A DNA stretch of 64,000 nt from Paraburkholderia ferrariae NBRC 106233 (GTDB lineage Bacteria; Pseudomonadota; Gammaproteobacteria; Burkholderiales; Burkholderiaceae), in assembly GCF_000685035.1 (NCBI RefSeq), contig NZ_BAYB01000042.1:1-64000 (forward strand). The letters are read 5' to 3'. Shown here one piece after another: positions 47,944-56,359 of the stretch. Position 1 is the first letter of the stretch; every line of letters begins with the position of its first letter. The position numbers were made by a program, and so were the translations under genes. The notes under the pieces were generated by a model. It saw only the letters and a program-made list of their open reading frames with translations. It was not told where the DNA came from and made no database searches.

Positions 47944-48231
47944 TTACCCATTCAGTTCTCGGATGTGGGACTTGGGCAGCTCCTTGGGTTCAGGCATACC
48001 CGTGAACCAATAGAGCAGATGGGCAGCCATGCCGGGGTGCTGACCGGCCTTGAGCTTGTTGTAGCCATAGGCCATCGCAATCCCTGCAATGAGCCCGAGG
48101 ACTCGGTACTCAGTGGCCACACCCACGAGCATCCCGAGCAGGGCCACCGCTGCAACATCCAGCTCCCAAAAGAGAAACTTGCCCTTGTCGTCTAGCCTGC
48201 GCGGGATGTAGTGAGAGAGGTCTTGTGACAT
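47944..48231 (-). CDS. traL: TraL, VirB3-like pilus assembly protein
   Basis: 95 residues. HYIPRRLDDKGKFLFWELDVAAVALLGMLVGVATEYRVLGLIAGIAMAYGYNKLKAGQHPGMAAHLLYWFTG is the TraL pattern with two membrane helices. One base from traE. Confidence 0.95.
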   Translation of the reverse strand: MSQDLSHYIPRRLDDKGKFLFWELDVAAVALLGMLVGVATEYRVLGLIAGIAMAYGYNKLKAGQHPGMAAHLLYWFTGMPEPKELPKSHIRELNG

Positions 48232-48246
48232 GGCTGCCCGCCCTCC

Positions 48247-48585
48247 TTAGATCGTTGCCGTGAAGCTGGCGTTGACGATCCCGATCAGGATGCCCATGCC
48301 GATGGACAGGACGACCGCGCCGAAAAACCACGACCAGTCTTTCTTGACAGCCGCGACCACGGCACCGACAGCCAGGGCGATGAAGGCAGCCAGCTTGCCC
48401 AGGTTGCCCTTCACCCAGGACTCGAACTTGTCGCTGGCCGCCTGGAACTCCGCGCCGTCACTGGCGTAGGCGTGCGTAGCCAACATCATCAGGGCCAAGA
48501 TCAGGCCCACGAACATGAGAGCCTTGACCCATTGCTGGGCTTCGACCTTCATGGAAGCGAGGTGCATTTGATTCATTTCAGTCAA
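48247..48585 (-). CDS. traA: TraA propilin
   Basis: 112 residues with a long leader ending THAYA, as in F propilin; cleavage there leaves 71 residues (F pilin is 70). The mature part has two membrane helices (LAAFIALAVGAVVAAV, FFGAVVLSIGMGILIGIV) separated by KKDWSW. The S26 peptidase or host LepB would cleave the leader. No traQ or traX was found in the window. Confidence 0.9.
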   Translation of the reverse strand: MTEMNQMHLASMKVEAQQWVKALMFVGLILALMMLATHAYASDGAEFQAASDKFESWVKGNLGKLAAFIALAVGAVVAAVKKDWSWFFGAVVLSIGMGILIGIVNASFTATI

Positions 48586-48616
48586 TCTCCATTACCGGTA
48601 AGTGCCTTCTTTCCAA

Positions 48617-48630
48617 CCCGCATCTGCGGG
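48617..48630. promoter_or_regulatory. Small hairpin before traA
   Basis: CCCGCA-TC-TGCGGG lies in the gap between the Pro-rich gene and traA. It may stabilise or attenuate the pilin message; no T-run follows, so it is not a full terminator. Confidence 0.35.
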
Positions 48631-48671
48631 ACTGCGCGTGAAGGCGGGGACGCGCAATTTGTTGAGCGCCG

Positions 48672-49073
48672 TCACTTGGTGGCGGGGCAATCGAGTCGCT
48701 TCACCGGCTTCTTCGCCGGCTTGTGTTTCTTGTGGTGCTTGACCTTGGGCTTCGGCGGCGGGGCTTCCTCGCGTTCCTCGATCACAGGCGGCTCCACCAC
48801 GGGAGCGGGCATCACCAGCGGCGGCGGCGGCGGTGGCTCGGCCATGTGCTTGAGGCTCCTGTCGGGGCACTCGTTGGTGTTGCAGAAGACGTACTTGTGG
48901 TCGCCAGGCATCCCGAACTGAACGACGCCCGACACGTGCGAGACGGGGTTAGGCGTACCTAGGGAGGCGTTCGTTGGCGGCGGCGGCAGCTTGGTGGCGT
49001 CATCCGCGAAGGCATTGAGGCTCAGAGCCAGCAAGGCCGCGAGCGATAGGTGTTGTTTGGCGCGTCTGGCCAT
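48672..49073 (-). CDS. Proline-rich exported protein, 133 aa
   Basis: Signal peptide MARRAKQHLSLAALLALSLNAFAD. Contains a two-Cys segment (YVFCNTNECPDRS) and a Pro-rich stretch (PPPPPPLVMPAPVVEPPV) leading to a Lys-rich end (KPKVKHHKKHKPAKKPVKR), like TonB-type periplasm-spanning segments. Four bases after the transglycosylase gene. Not a known F tra gene. Confidence 0.65.
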   Translation of the reverse strand: MARRAKQHLSLAALLALSLNAFADDATKLPPPPTNASLGTPNPVSHVSGVVQFGMPGDHKYVFCNTNECPDRSLKHMAEPPPPPPLVMPAPVVEPPVIEEREEAPPPKPKVKHHKKHKPAKKPVKRLDCPATK

Positions 49074-49076
49074 TGG

Positions 49077-49577
49077 TCAGTCCCCTTTCAGTGCGACGTT
49101 CTGAGGTTGCGCGCCCTGCTCTTGCTCTTGGCGCTTGTAGCCCGCGTAGAAGGCCTGCACGTCGCGGACGTACCAGGCTTGAGCGGCGGTGTTGTTGGAG
49201 GCCGGGCCGGTGTAGTAGCAGCCGACCGCCTTCCATGTGCTTCCGAACCGCTGGATGCAGTCGGCGAGAACCCAAGCGCCTACCTTCTGGCTCGTGCAGG
49301 CGTCGAAAAGCTGCTCTTTGGTGATGCCGTACTTGGCCAGCAGCGGCAGGTGCACGGAATAGATTTGCATCAGCCCATAGGCGCGATGCCCCGTCTTAGG
49401 ATCGACCGGGCCGATGGCGTTGGGGTGGCCGCGCGACTCCTTCCAAGCGATTGCCTTCAGCAACGCCGGCTCGATTCCATAGCTCGCGCCCGCCTCCTCC
49501 CAGCAGGAAGCGCTGGCCATCAGAGGAGTCAGGGAAACTACCCCAATCAGGCAACGGAAAAGTTTGATAACTAGCAT
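49077..49577 (-). CDS. Lytic transglycosylase, VirB1/Orf169-like
   Basis: 166 residues with a signal peptide ending ASAS. YGIEPALLKAIAWKESRGHPNAIGPVD holds the catalytic Glu in the ES motif, HRAYGLMQI the GLMQ motif, and WVLADCIQRFGSTWKAVGCYYTG the AxxYxxG region of the SLT fold. It would open the cell wall for the transfer channel. First gene of the leftward tra operon. Confidence 0.92.
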   Translation of the reverse strand: MLVIKLFRCLIGVVSLTPLMASASCWEEAGASYGIEPALLKAIAWKESRGHPNAIGPVDPKTGHRAYGLMQIYSVHLPLLAKYGITKEQLFDACTSQKVGAWVLADCIQRFGSTWKAVGCYYTGPASNNTAAQAWYVRDVQAFYAGYKRQEQEQGAQPQNVALKGD

Positions 49578-49595
49578 GTCTTTGGTTCAGCGTGT

Positions 49596-49650
49596 TGGAA
49601 TCTGTTAGTCTATACGCTTGCATTTGACATTGCTAGTTTATAGCAATTCT
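49596..49650 (-). promoter_or_regulatory. Candidate tra operon promoter with operator ATTGCTA-N5-TAGCAAT
   Basis: On the minus strand TATAGACT (complement of about 49609-49616) is a plausible -10, with the inverted repeat ATTGCTA/TAGCAAT at 49629-49647 overlapping the -35 region. A repressor or activator bound there would control the whole transfer operon. Which protein binds is unknown; the plasmid's NarL-type regulator and the LuxR-like orphan are both encoded just upstream. Confidence 0.5.
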
Positions 49651-49729
49651 GAGTGCCTGTCACACCCCCTTTACTCGGTGGTCGAAAAGTGTCGTTTTCC
49701 GCTTGGTCATGGCCGCGCTGCCGGGCTGT

Positions 49730-49772
49730 GCAAAATGAAAAGGGCTGGATCACCGATGTGGTGATCCAGCCC
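49730..49772 (-). terminator. Strong terminator of the sensor-kinase operon
   Basis: A perfect 13-bp stem (GGGCTGGATCACC / GGTGATCCAGCCC, 49742-49772) with a 5-base loop, followed on the minus strand by TTTTCATTTT. It ends the leftward two-component operon before the tra promoter. Confidence 0.85.
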
Positions 49773-49795
49773 TGGAGGGTTGATGGCGCGCTGAG

Positions 49796-49811
49796 CTTTC
49801 GCGCGCGAAAG
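49796..49811. repeat. Dispersed palindrome copy 9
   Basis: Perfect copy between the sensor-kinase stop and the terminator, about 220 bp upstream of the transglycosylase start. Confidence 0.8.
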
Positions 49812-49820
49812 CTGACGGCC

Positions 49821-51524
49821 TTAGTTGGTCACGCCCGTCTGCTGTGGCTTGAGAGGGATGCGAGCAACGATGCGGCTGCCCCCATCGTTCCGGGCCGAGT
49901 GGATCTCCAGACTGCCGCCGAAGGCATCAGCCCGTTCCCGCATGCCGACGAGGCCGAAGCCCGCTGCTGCGTCTTGTTGCTCGGAGAATCCACGCCCGTC
50001 ATCTTCGATGGCTAGGCGCAGCTCGTCGTCCAGCACCTTGAGGGAAACATCGGCGTGATGCGCGTTCGCATGCTTCACAACGTTGCTCAATGCCTCCTGC
50101 ACGATCCGGTAGGCCGCGATACCGATGTTGGGGTCTACTCCGGCCGTGCTGCCGTCGAAGTGGAAGGTGAAGGTGCAGGCTGGGTGCGTAGCGTTGTAGG
50201 TCTTTACCATTTCCTCGATGGCCTCGTCCAAGCCAAGCACGTCCAACACTTCCGGCCGTAGCCGGGTCACGATTGCACGACAGGCAGCGTAGAGGTCGTT
50301 AGCGTGCGCAGCGATGGATTTGGCTCGCTCGACAACCTCGTCCATTAGCGGAGTGTGCTGCGCCTGGGTCATGCTGCTCAGAATGGCCTGCGAGTCCAGC
50401 CTGATGCCAATCAAGATCGCGTTGAGGACATCGTGAATCTCGATTGAAATGGCCTTTCGCTCGTCTTCAACAACAGTATTGAGCCTGCGAATCAAACGCT
50501 GCCTTTCTTGCGCAGCTTTAACCGCCTCGTCACGCGCTCTCGCCAGTTTCCCCGCCTTCTGAATAGCGGATGTGACGCCGTAGGCCCCGAACAATAAGGC
50601 GAGCGCCGCAATGTAAGAAGCAAACGCCACGATTTTTGGCCCGCTCATAGCGGCCTCGGTCGGGAGGGAGACTGTCGCGTACATAAGCGACCCCTCCAGT
50701 CGCTCAAAGGCGGTGAGCTTTTCCAAGCCATCCATTGGATCAATCCCTATGACGAAACCTTGATCCTGGCCCGCCTGTATGACTTGACCTATTGCGTCAC
50801 CACGAAGCCTGCGAGTAGCAATCTCTGGATTTCGGATGTCCGCAGGAAAGCGGAGTAGGATGCGTTCTGCGTCGCGCAAACTTGTCGTCGTGTTCGGCCC
50901 GAAGTTGATCGACTTATAGAACGAGAAGAACACGTCTTGCGCCGCGAGATTCATGACGACAACACCCGCAAAACTGCCGTCTGGCCTATTGAAGCGGCGC
51001 GCGACATGAATGCCAGGCTTGCCGCTTGCCCTGCCATCTTGAACGCCGCTTATATAGAAGTCCTTGCCATTGCGCAGTTCAATGAAGTAGCCACGATCAG
51101 ACAGGTTAGTGCCATCCTGCCCAACCACGCCGACTCGGCGAATCCCGTCAGCACCTATCAGCGTAAAGGAGGCAATGCCAGGCAACCTAGTTCTATGCTG
51201 AGAAAGGTAGGTGAATAGTTGCTGCTTGCGCTGCGGCGTCAATGGACCATTCAGGTCATCAGTCGTGACGTAGTCCTGCAAATCCTTGAGGATCACATCA
51301 GCCAGCGTAAAGCCAAACCGGTCGTGCGCGGCAATGAGGTGCGCATAGGCTTCTGCTTGGTCTTTCAGACGCACCTGCGCATGATTGACGGCATCCGTAC
51401 CCAAATACAGAAGCAACACGGCCACCGCAATGGTGGCCGTCCAGATTGTGCCAAGTAGAACGCCTGCCTTGTACTTGGATAGAAAGATGGTTTTCTGTCG
51501 AAATGACATAGTTATGTTCGGCAT
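49821..51524 (-). CDS. NarL-family sensor histidine kinase with periplasmic Cache-like domain
   Basis: Up to 567 residues (an internal ATG at 51509 is also possible). Membrane helix at about 20-42, a periplasmic double-Cache-like sensor (GIASFTLIGADGIRRVGVVGQDGTNLSDRGYFIELRNGKDFYISG...), second helix at about 300-322, then HisKA_3 with ERKAISIEIHDVLNAI (phospho-His) and HATPase_c (IVQEALSNVVKHANAHH; LAIEDDGRGF; GFGLVGMRERADAFGG). Partner of the response regulator at 51916. It probably senses a small ligand and controls transfer; this role is inferred from its place between the tra and mob operons. Confidence 0.92.
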   Translation of the reverse strand: MPNITMSFRQKTIFLSKYKAGVLLGTIWTATIAVAVLLLYLGTDAVNHAQVRLKDQAEAYAHLIAAHDRFGFTLADVILKDLQDYVTTDDLNGPLTPQRKQQLFTYLSQHRTRLPGIASFTLIGADGIRRVGVVGQDGTNLSDRGYFIELRNGKDFYISGVQDGRASGKPGIHVARRFNRPDGSFAGVVVMNLAAQDVFFSFYKSINFGPNTTTSLRDAERILLRFPADIRNPEIATRRLRGDAIGQVIQAGQDQGFVIGIDPMDGLEKLTAFERLEGSLMYATVSLPTEAAMSGPKIVAFASYIAALALLFGAYGVTSAIQKAGKLARARDEAVKAAQERQRLIRRLNTVVEDERKAISIEIHDVLNAILIGIRLDSQAILSSMTQAQHTPLMDEVVERAKSIAAHANDLYAACRAIVTRLRPEVLDVLGLDEAIEEMVKTYNATHPACTFTFHFDGSTAGVDPNIGIAAYRIVQEALSNVVKHANAHHADVSLKVLDDELRLAIEDDGRGFSEQQDAAAGFGLVGMRERADAFGGSLEIHSARNDGGSRIVARIPLKPQQTGVTN

Positions 51525-51907
51525 CTCATTACATGGCGTGTTGCAATGCCCTTCAACTCCTGGATGTCATGGGCACCCAATTTATCCAGCAGAGTACGGA
51601 CATGCTTATTCAGTTCAGGGTCGGAAAGATTCAGATCTTCGCGCAATTGACTCAGATCGCGCCCTTTGCCAAGCGCTTTAAAAACGTCATATTCATCATC
51701 ATGGATAACCGCGAACCCACCGTCCTCGCAGACGATGGTTCCATGCAAGAAGCCTTCTTCGATAGCCATAGCCGCACCCCAATCAACGGGGCGCTTGTAT
51801 CTGTAGATGACATGATCCGTGAAGTAGCGCAGCCATCCCCAAAAACCATTTGGCCACCTCTTTCGGATAGCGTCCTTATCGAGTGACGTATTCTCGGCCT
51901 TGTGCAT
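51512..51907 (-). CDS. Small protein with LuxR-like C-terminal HTH, 131 aa
   Basis: The last 50 residues (KALGKGRDLSQLREDLNLSDPELNKHVRTLLDKLGAHDIQELKGIATRHV) follow the spacing of a LuxR/GerE helix-turn-helix. The N-terminal part (KRWPNGFWGWLRYFTDHVIYRYKRPVDWGAAMAIEEGFLHGTIVCEDGGFAVI) is not recognised. It sits between kinase and regulator genes and overlaps the kinase start, so it is probably a third component of the circuit. Confidence 0.6.
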   Translation of the reverse strand: MHKAENTSLDKDAIRKRWPNGFWGWLRYFTDHVIYRYKRPVDWGAAMAIEEGFLHGTIVCEDGGFAVIHDDEYDVFKALGKGRDLSQLREDLNLSDPELNKHVRTLLDKLGAHDIQELKGIATRHVMRCRT

Positions 51908-51915
51908 TTGTCCGC

Positions 51916-52569
51916 CTACGCCTCGATCAAACCATGCCGGATTGCCAGCCGCGTAATTTCGGCCGGGCGATGAATGTCCAGTTTTTCCTTGATGTTCTGG
52001 CTGGTATTGCTGATCGTCTTCACCGACAAATTAAGCGCCTCGGCAATTTCAACGATGGTCAGCCCTTGGGCCATGAGCTTGAAAATCTGCATTTCTCGCT
52101 CTTGCAAGACCGTCTCCGGCGATTGATCGCCCAGCACTGACAGCGTAGCCAAGCGCTCCGCAAACTTAGGGACGTAATAGAGTTGTCCGGCCTTGGCTTG
52201 CTTGATCGCAGTGGCCAGGTCGTCGAGTTGGCAATCCTTGGTGAGAAAAGCCTTGCCGCCGATCTGGTAGCAGCGTTTGATGATCGAATCCTGACTAAAC
52301 TGGCTCAGAAAGACGACTTTTGCGGCCGGGACTTTCTTCAGCAACTCGGCGGCAACATCGAGGCCTGTTAAGGCCTCTCCGAAACGAATGTCGAGCACCA
52401 GCACTTCTGGCTTCAGCTCATTGAAGCGCTCGATCACGTCCGCTGCGCATCCGACCTCTCCGAGCACCTTGATGCCGAACGAGGGAAGGGATGTGGCGAA
52501 GCCCGCTCGCACGATGGGGTGGTCATCCGCGAGCAGGACTGTTACAGGGGCTTGCAATTCGGTATTCAA
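51916..52569 (-). CDS. NarL/FixJ-type response regulator
   Basis: 217 residues. Receiver domain with LLADDHPIVRAG, phospho-acceptor VLVLDIRFGEALTG and KAFLTKDC; LuxR-type HTH with LQEREMQIFKLMAQGLTIVEIAEALNLSVKTISNTSQNIKEKLDIHRPAEI. All phosphorylation residues present. First gene of the leftward two-component operon, with a GGCAAT/ATTGCC inverted repeat in its promoter. Confidence 0.94.
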   Translation of the reverse strand: MNTELQAPVTVLLADDHPIVRAGFATSLPSFGIKVLGEVGCAADVIERFNELKPEVLVLDIRFGEALTGLDVAAELLKKVPAAKVVFLSQFSQDSIIKRCYQIGGKAFLTKDCQLDDLATAIKQAKAGQLYYVPKFAERLATLSVLGDQSPETVLQEREMQIFKLMAQGLTIVEIAEALNLSVKTISNTSQNIKEKLDIHRPAEITRLAIRHGLIEA

Positions 52570-52599
52570 TCCAGTCTCCGGGTGGTCTGGGCGTCACAA

Positions 52600-52660
52600 T
52601 ATGGAAGACCTCTTGTCGCAGGCAATGCGATTGCCATCGACAGGCACTTTTTTATTCTAG
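52600..52660 (-). promoter_or_regulatory. Response-regulator promoter with inverted repeat GGCAAT-GCG-ATTGCC
   Basis: The inverted repeat (52621-52635) overlaps a TTGCCT -35-like hexamer on the minus strand, about 17 bp before CATATTG near 52600. Likely autoregulation site of the response regulator. Confidence 0.45.
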
Positions 52661-52719
52661 CATGTAGACATTTACCACGCCACCTGGCGACCTTGGCGTT
52701 TGTGACGAAAAAGCCTCCC

Positions 52720-52756
52720 CTTGCACCCCTTTACGCGGGGTGTCACCAGCTACCCG
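52720..52756 (-). terminator. Candidate terminator after the RHH gene
   Basis: On the minus strand ACACCCC and GGGGTG arms separated by GCGTAAA follow the 52757 stop; a T-run (TTTTT) appears nine bases later. Imperfect spacing lowers confidence. Confidence 0.4.
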
Positions 52757-52963
52757 TTACTTGCCCTGCTTGCGAAGGTCTGCTTCGATCAGGGATATGA
52801 TGTAGCTACTCGCTGGCATACCGATGCTCTCGCAATGCGCAATCACTCTTGCGTGCAGCGGCTCGACGAGTCGGACGCTCAGGGAGCGTTTTTCTTGCGG
52901 CTTCTGCTTGGCGGGGGTACGCTTCGGCTTGCCCGCTTGGGCTTCGTCGGTCTTCATGGTCAT
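52757..52963 (-). CDS. Small RHH-like DNA-binding protein, 68 aa
   Basis: Start at MTMKTDEAQAG; the Lys/Pro-rich N-terminus is followed by EKRSLSVRLVEPLHARVIAHCESIGMPASSYIISLIEADLRKQG, a ribbon-helix-helix (SLSVRL strand, two helices). RHH proteins of this size regulate plasmid genes or act as relaxosome helpers. It lies downstream of the relaxase, behind palindrome copy 10. Confidence 0.7.
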   Translation of the reverse strand: MTMKTDEAQAGKPKRTPAKQKPQEKRSLSVRLVEPLHARVIAHCESIGMPASSYIISLIEADLRKQGK

Positions 52964-53033
52964 AGGTCTTTTCTGCTCACACTTGTTCTTCGATAAGTAG
53001 GTTAGGTTTCCAGGAAAAGGCAATGGCACGCCA

Positions 53034-53049
53034 CTTTCGCGCGCGAAAG
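53034..53049. repeat. Dispersed palindrome copy 10
   Basis: Perfect copy between the relaxase stop and the RHH gene start. Confidence 0.8.
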
Positions 53050-53065
53050 TGTCATCCTACCGACT

Positions 53066-55894
53066 TCACCTATCCACGCCCACAGTCTTGTCACGCGCCT
53101 GCTCAGCCCGGTGCAGCGTCTCCACCGCACTGGTCTTGTCCTGCTGGGCACTGACGGCCTTGGCCGCCACCGCCTTGTCGTTCGTGTAGATGCTCAGCTC
53201 GTGGCTCGCGCGCGTCGATCCCACGTAGAAGCTGCGGTTGCCAAACACCTTGGCCATCGCTTCCAGTTGCCGGGCCTGCTTCTTCTCGTTCTCGTCCTCG
53301 GGCGCGCGGATCACGAACATCGCCCGGTGCTGGGTCGCACCCTGGGAAGCGTGGACGGTGCTGGCATAGGCGTAGTCCCAATGCTTGCTCTTGGCCAGGT
53401 CAACATCGTGGTAGCTGATCGCCTCGCCCTGCTTCAGCTCCAGCTTCACCTTGTCGCCGTCGATGGCCGCCACGCGCGCCACTTCGCCGTTCTTGAACTC
53501 GCCTTCGTTGCGCGTCATGCGGATGATGTCGCCCTTGGCGATGTCGCGGCGCTCGGCGTCGTAGACCTCCACGTTGTTGTTCTTCTTGGGCTCCCAGGCG
53601 ATGGTCTGGCCGTTTTCCTTCTGGAGCAACACAACCCCGCGCGTCGCGTCGGTTGACACCACCCTGGCGTACTCGCCCTTGGCGGCGTCGATCTGCTTGT
53701 AGTCTCGGCCGAAGCGCACCACGTCCCCGGCGTTGTAATACTGCGCTTCCTTGGTGACGGCGCGCGTCCAGCCCTTGCTGATGAAGATTTCCTTGTTCTG
53801 CTCGATGCGCGACACCTCGCCCGTCTGCTTCAGGCCGTCACGCACGCCGGCATTGATTTCGTGCCGATCCTTGTTGTACGCGGTGATGACGATGGTGCGC
53901 TCGCGCTCTGCTGCGCTCATGGCCAGTACATCCTTCACGGCCGCGTCGATCAGCCCGCCGTTCGTGACCTCCTTCACCATGCCAGTCTTGTCCATGTGCT
54001 CGAAGGCCCGCGCGTTGTTCTTCAACTCCACGGCCGTGAGCCTGCCGCCATCGGTGAGCTGATCCCGGCCGGTGATGATGTCCACCGCCGCCTTCAGGTC
54101 GGGCGTCTTCTGGCGGCTGATTTCGGTCATGTAGGCCGTCTCGATGCCGCCCTGCTTCTGTGCCAGCTCGAACGGCTTGCCGGCCTCCACGCCTTGCAGT
54201 TGCAGCGTGTCGCCCAGGTAGACCACCTTGGCCCCTGCCTTGGCCGCCATATGATCGAGCTGGGCTTTCTGGCGCTGCGACAGGAACGAGCTTTCGTCCA
54301 CGATCCACATTTCCGGCTTGCGCTGGAAGTCCGGGGCGAACTGCTTGGCAAACTCGATGTCCTTCTGAAGCTGCCGCTCCTTGATCTGGAACATCGAGAC
54401 GGTATCAGTGGCGATGCCTGTTTCCCTGGCCAGCACCTTGCTGGCCGCGCCGGTCGGGGCCATGCCGCGCACGGTGTAGCCCTGCTCCTGGGCCATTTCC
54501 TTGAGCGAGCGCAGCATCGTGGTCTTGCCAGTACCGGCCAGGCCCTGCACGGCCACGTAGCGGTCTTCCGTGGTTAGCACCGTGGTGATGGCTTCCTTTT
54601 GCCCATCGGTGTACTTGAAGCCCTGCTTGTCCTCGGCCTTGCCCAGCCGATCCGAGACGTGCTCGGCGGCCATGATCGCCGGCATGACGCCCTTCTGCGC
54701 CTGCACCTGGTCGAGCGCCCATCGCTCGCTGCCCAGCATCTTGGCGGTCGTGTAGTTGCCGTCCGGGAGCTTGACCAGGTGGCCCTCGGCCTCCAGCTTG
54801 TCGAAGGCCTTTTGCACATCCGTGGGCGACACCCGGCCCACGCCGTGTTCCAGCGCCGTCTTCATCAGGTCTTCCTTGGACACCACCGCTTCGCGCTCGA
54901 TCAGGTGCGCGGCCGCGAACTCCATCGCCTGACGGCCGGTCAGCTTGTCCTCGCGCATGATCCCACCCTGCTCGCGCGCGGCCTCGGCCTTGGCCTGGAT
55001 TTCGGCCAGATTGAGCCCGATGGTCTGCGCCCTGCCCTTCCAGTCGGCAATCAGCGCGTCGTGATCCACGTCCACCTTCTTGGCGCGGGTCATCAGCGTG
55101 GCGTCTTCCTTGTCCTGGGCAGTGGCGCTGTCCATGTCCACGCCCCGCGACTTCAGCGAGGCCTCAATGTCCGCCCGCCGCTGGCTGTAGTGCTCGATCT
55201 GCTCGCGCGTGACGCCGACCACCTCGAAGTTGCCCTTCTCGTCGGTACGGCGCAGTTCGTAGCCCAGCTCCTGGAGCTTGCTGGCCAGCTCGCCGGTGTA
55301 GATGGCCCCGACCACCCGCTGCGCCTTCCAAATCTCGTCGTTGGTCAGGCTGCGCCATTCGCCGTCCTCGCGCTTGGTGGCGTTCATGATGACGGCGTGG
55401 GTGTGGGTCTGCGGGTCAAGCTCGCGTGACGTGTTGTGCCGGAACATGGCCACCACCAGGTTACCGGTCTTCACTGACTCTAGCTCGCCGTCCTTCATCT
55501 GCCGTGTGTAGGCCAGCTCGGACTCGATGTAGGTCAGCGCCTTCTTGACCGCGGCCTCATGGGCTTCCCGCACCTCCCGGTTGCCGGCGACCTCGGCCAG
55601 CAGCGAAACGCTCTTGGGTGCGCTGAAAGTCATGTCTGTGCCGGGCCGGTGCTCCCGCTCGCGCTCGCCGGTTTCCTCGTTCACCACGAACTTGCCCAGC
55701 TCCTGGCCATCGACCTTGCCATTCAGGATTTCAAAGAAGTCCTGGCGCTCGATCTGCCCGGAAAGCCCCAGCGCGGCCGCACCCTGGCCGAACCACTCCG
55801 ACTTCTCCAGCCCTTCGTCCTGGGTGTAGTAGTTGTCCTTGCTGAAGTAGTGCAGCGCCTGGCCAGCGCTGCCCACGTTGTTCATGCTAATCAT
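53066..55894 (-). CDS. traI: MOB_F conjugative relaxase-helicase (TrwC/TraI type)
   Basis: 942 residues from MISMNNVGSAG, close to TrwC of R388 (966) and much shorter than F TraI. Catalytic Tyr candidates are Tyr16 and Tyr22/23; the metal site is HNTSRELDPQTHTHAVIMN (His153, His164, His166). EHRPGTDMTFSAPKSVSLLAEV is the TrwC signature. The helicase half has Walker A VQGLAGTGKTTML and WIVDESSFLSQRQ. It nicks oriT, binds covalently to the 5' end and unwinds the strand. The start follows the DsbD-alpha gene by three bases. Confidence 0.95.
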   Translation of the reverse strand: MISMNNVGSAGQALHYFSKDNYYTQDEGLEKSEWFGQGAAALGLSGQIERQDFFEILNGKVDGQELGKFVVNEETGEREREHRPGTDMTFSAPKSVSLLAEVAGNREVREAHEAAVKKALTYIESELAYTRQMKDGELESVKTGNLVVAMFRHNTSRELDPQTHTHAVIMNATKREDGEWRSLTNDEIWKAQRVVGAIYTGELASKLQELGYELRRTDEKGNFEVVGVTREQIEHYSQRRADIEASLKSRGVDMDSATAQDKEDATLMTRAKKVDVDHDALIADWKGRAQTIGLNLAEIQAKAEAAREQGGIMREDKLTGRQAMEFAAAHLIEREAVVSKEDLMKTALEHGVGRVSPTDVQKAFDKLEAEGHLVKLPDGNYTTAKMLGSERWALDQVQAQKGVMPAIMAAEHVSDRLGKAEDKQGFKYTDGQKEAITTVLTTEDRYVAVQGLAGTGKTTMLRSLKEMAQEQGYTVRGMAPTGAASKVLARETGIATDTVSMFQIKERQLQKDIEFAKQFAPDFQRKPEMWIVDESSFLSQRQKAQLDHMAAKAGAKVVYLGDTLQLQGVEAGKPFELAQKQGGIETAYMTEISRQKTPDLKAAVDIITGRDQLTDGGRLTAVELKNNARAFEHMDKTGMVKEVTNGGLIDAAVKDVLAMSAAERERTIVITAYNKDRHEINAGVRDGLKQTGEVSRIEQNKEIFISKGWTRAVTKEAQYYNAGDVVRFGRDYKQIDAAKGEYARVVSTDATRGVVLLQKENGQTIAWEPKKNNNVEVYDAERRDIAKGDIIRMTRNEGEFKNGEVARVAAIDGDKVKLELKQGEAISYHDVDLAKSKHWDYAYASTVHASQGATQHRAMFVIRAPEDENEKKQARQLEAMAKVFGNRSFYVGSTRASHELSIYTNDKAVAAKAVSAQQDKTSAVETLHRAEQARDKTVGVDR

Positions 55895-55896
55895 CG

Positions 55897-56346
55897 TCAC
55901 CCCCCCTTCTTGCTGAGCGCCGGAACCTGGAACTCTTTGGTGTACGGTGGATAGCACACCCCGGCCTCCACGGCGCAGCCCTGCACCTGAACCTTCAGGC
56001 GGAACGGCTGCGGCTGGCCGATCACGTCCAGCCCAACCGTCAGCCTCCCCTCGTAGTAGGCGACCTGCTTTTCCAGCACCTTGTCGAACTTCTCTGCCGG
56101 CGCAGGGAAGCGCGGATTCACCAGTTTGACCAGCGGCGCGTCAGACGCGAAAGCGAAGCGATCCCTGTAGAGGATGTAGCCCGGCGCAATCCTGAAATCC
56201 AGCGCGATCCGACCAGGCCCTTCCTGCCGCGCGCCGATCAGAAACGCCTGCTCGGCGGGCAACAGGGACACCTCTTGAGCGCTCGCCAACCGCGAAATGG
56301 GCAACGCCGCCAGGCCAGCTAGGATCACTCGTCTTTGCTTGTTCAT
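55897..56346 (-). CDS. DsbD alpha-domain-like periplasmic protein
   Basis: About 149 residues with a twin-basic signal-like start (MNKQRRVILAGLAALPISRLASAQ). FRIAPGYILYRDRFAFASD and QGCAVEAGVCYPPYTKEFQVP match the N-terminal (alpha) domain of DsbD with its two redox Cys, but the membrane and thioredoxin parts are absent. It may pass electrons to the plasmid DsbC. Its place between coupling protein and relaxase is odd for such a function. Confidence 0.75.
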   Translation of the reverse strand: MNKQRRVILAGLAALPISRLASAQEVSLLPAEQAFLIGARQEGPGRIALDFRIAPGYILYRDRFAFASDAPLVKLVNPRFPAPAEKFDKVLEKQVAYYEGRLTVGLDVIGQPQPFRLKVQVQGCAVEAGVCYPPYTKEFQVPALSKKGG

Positions 56347-56359
56347 GGCGTCCACCTCG

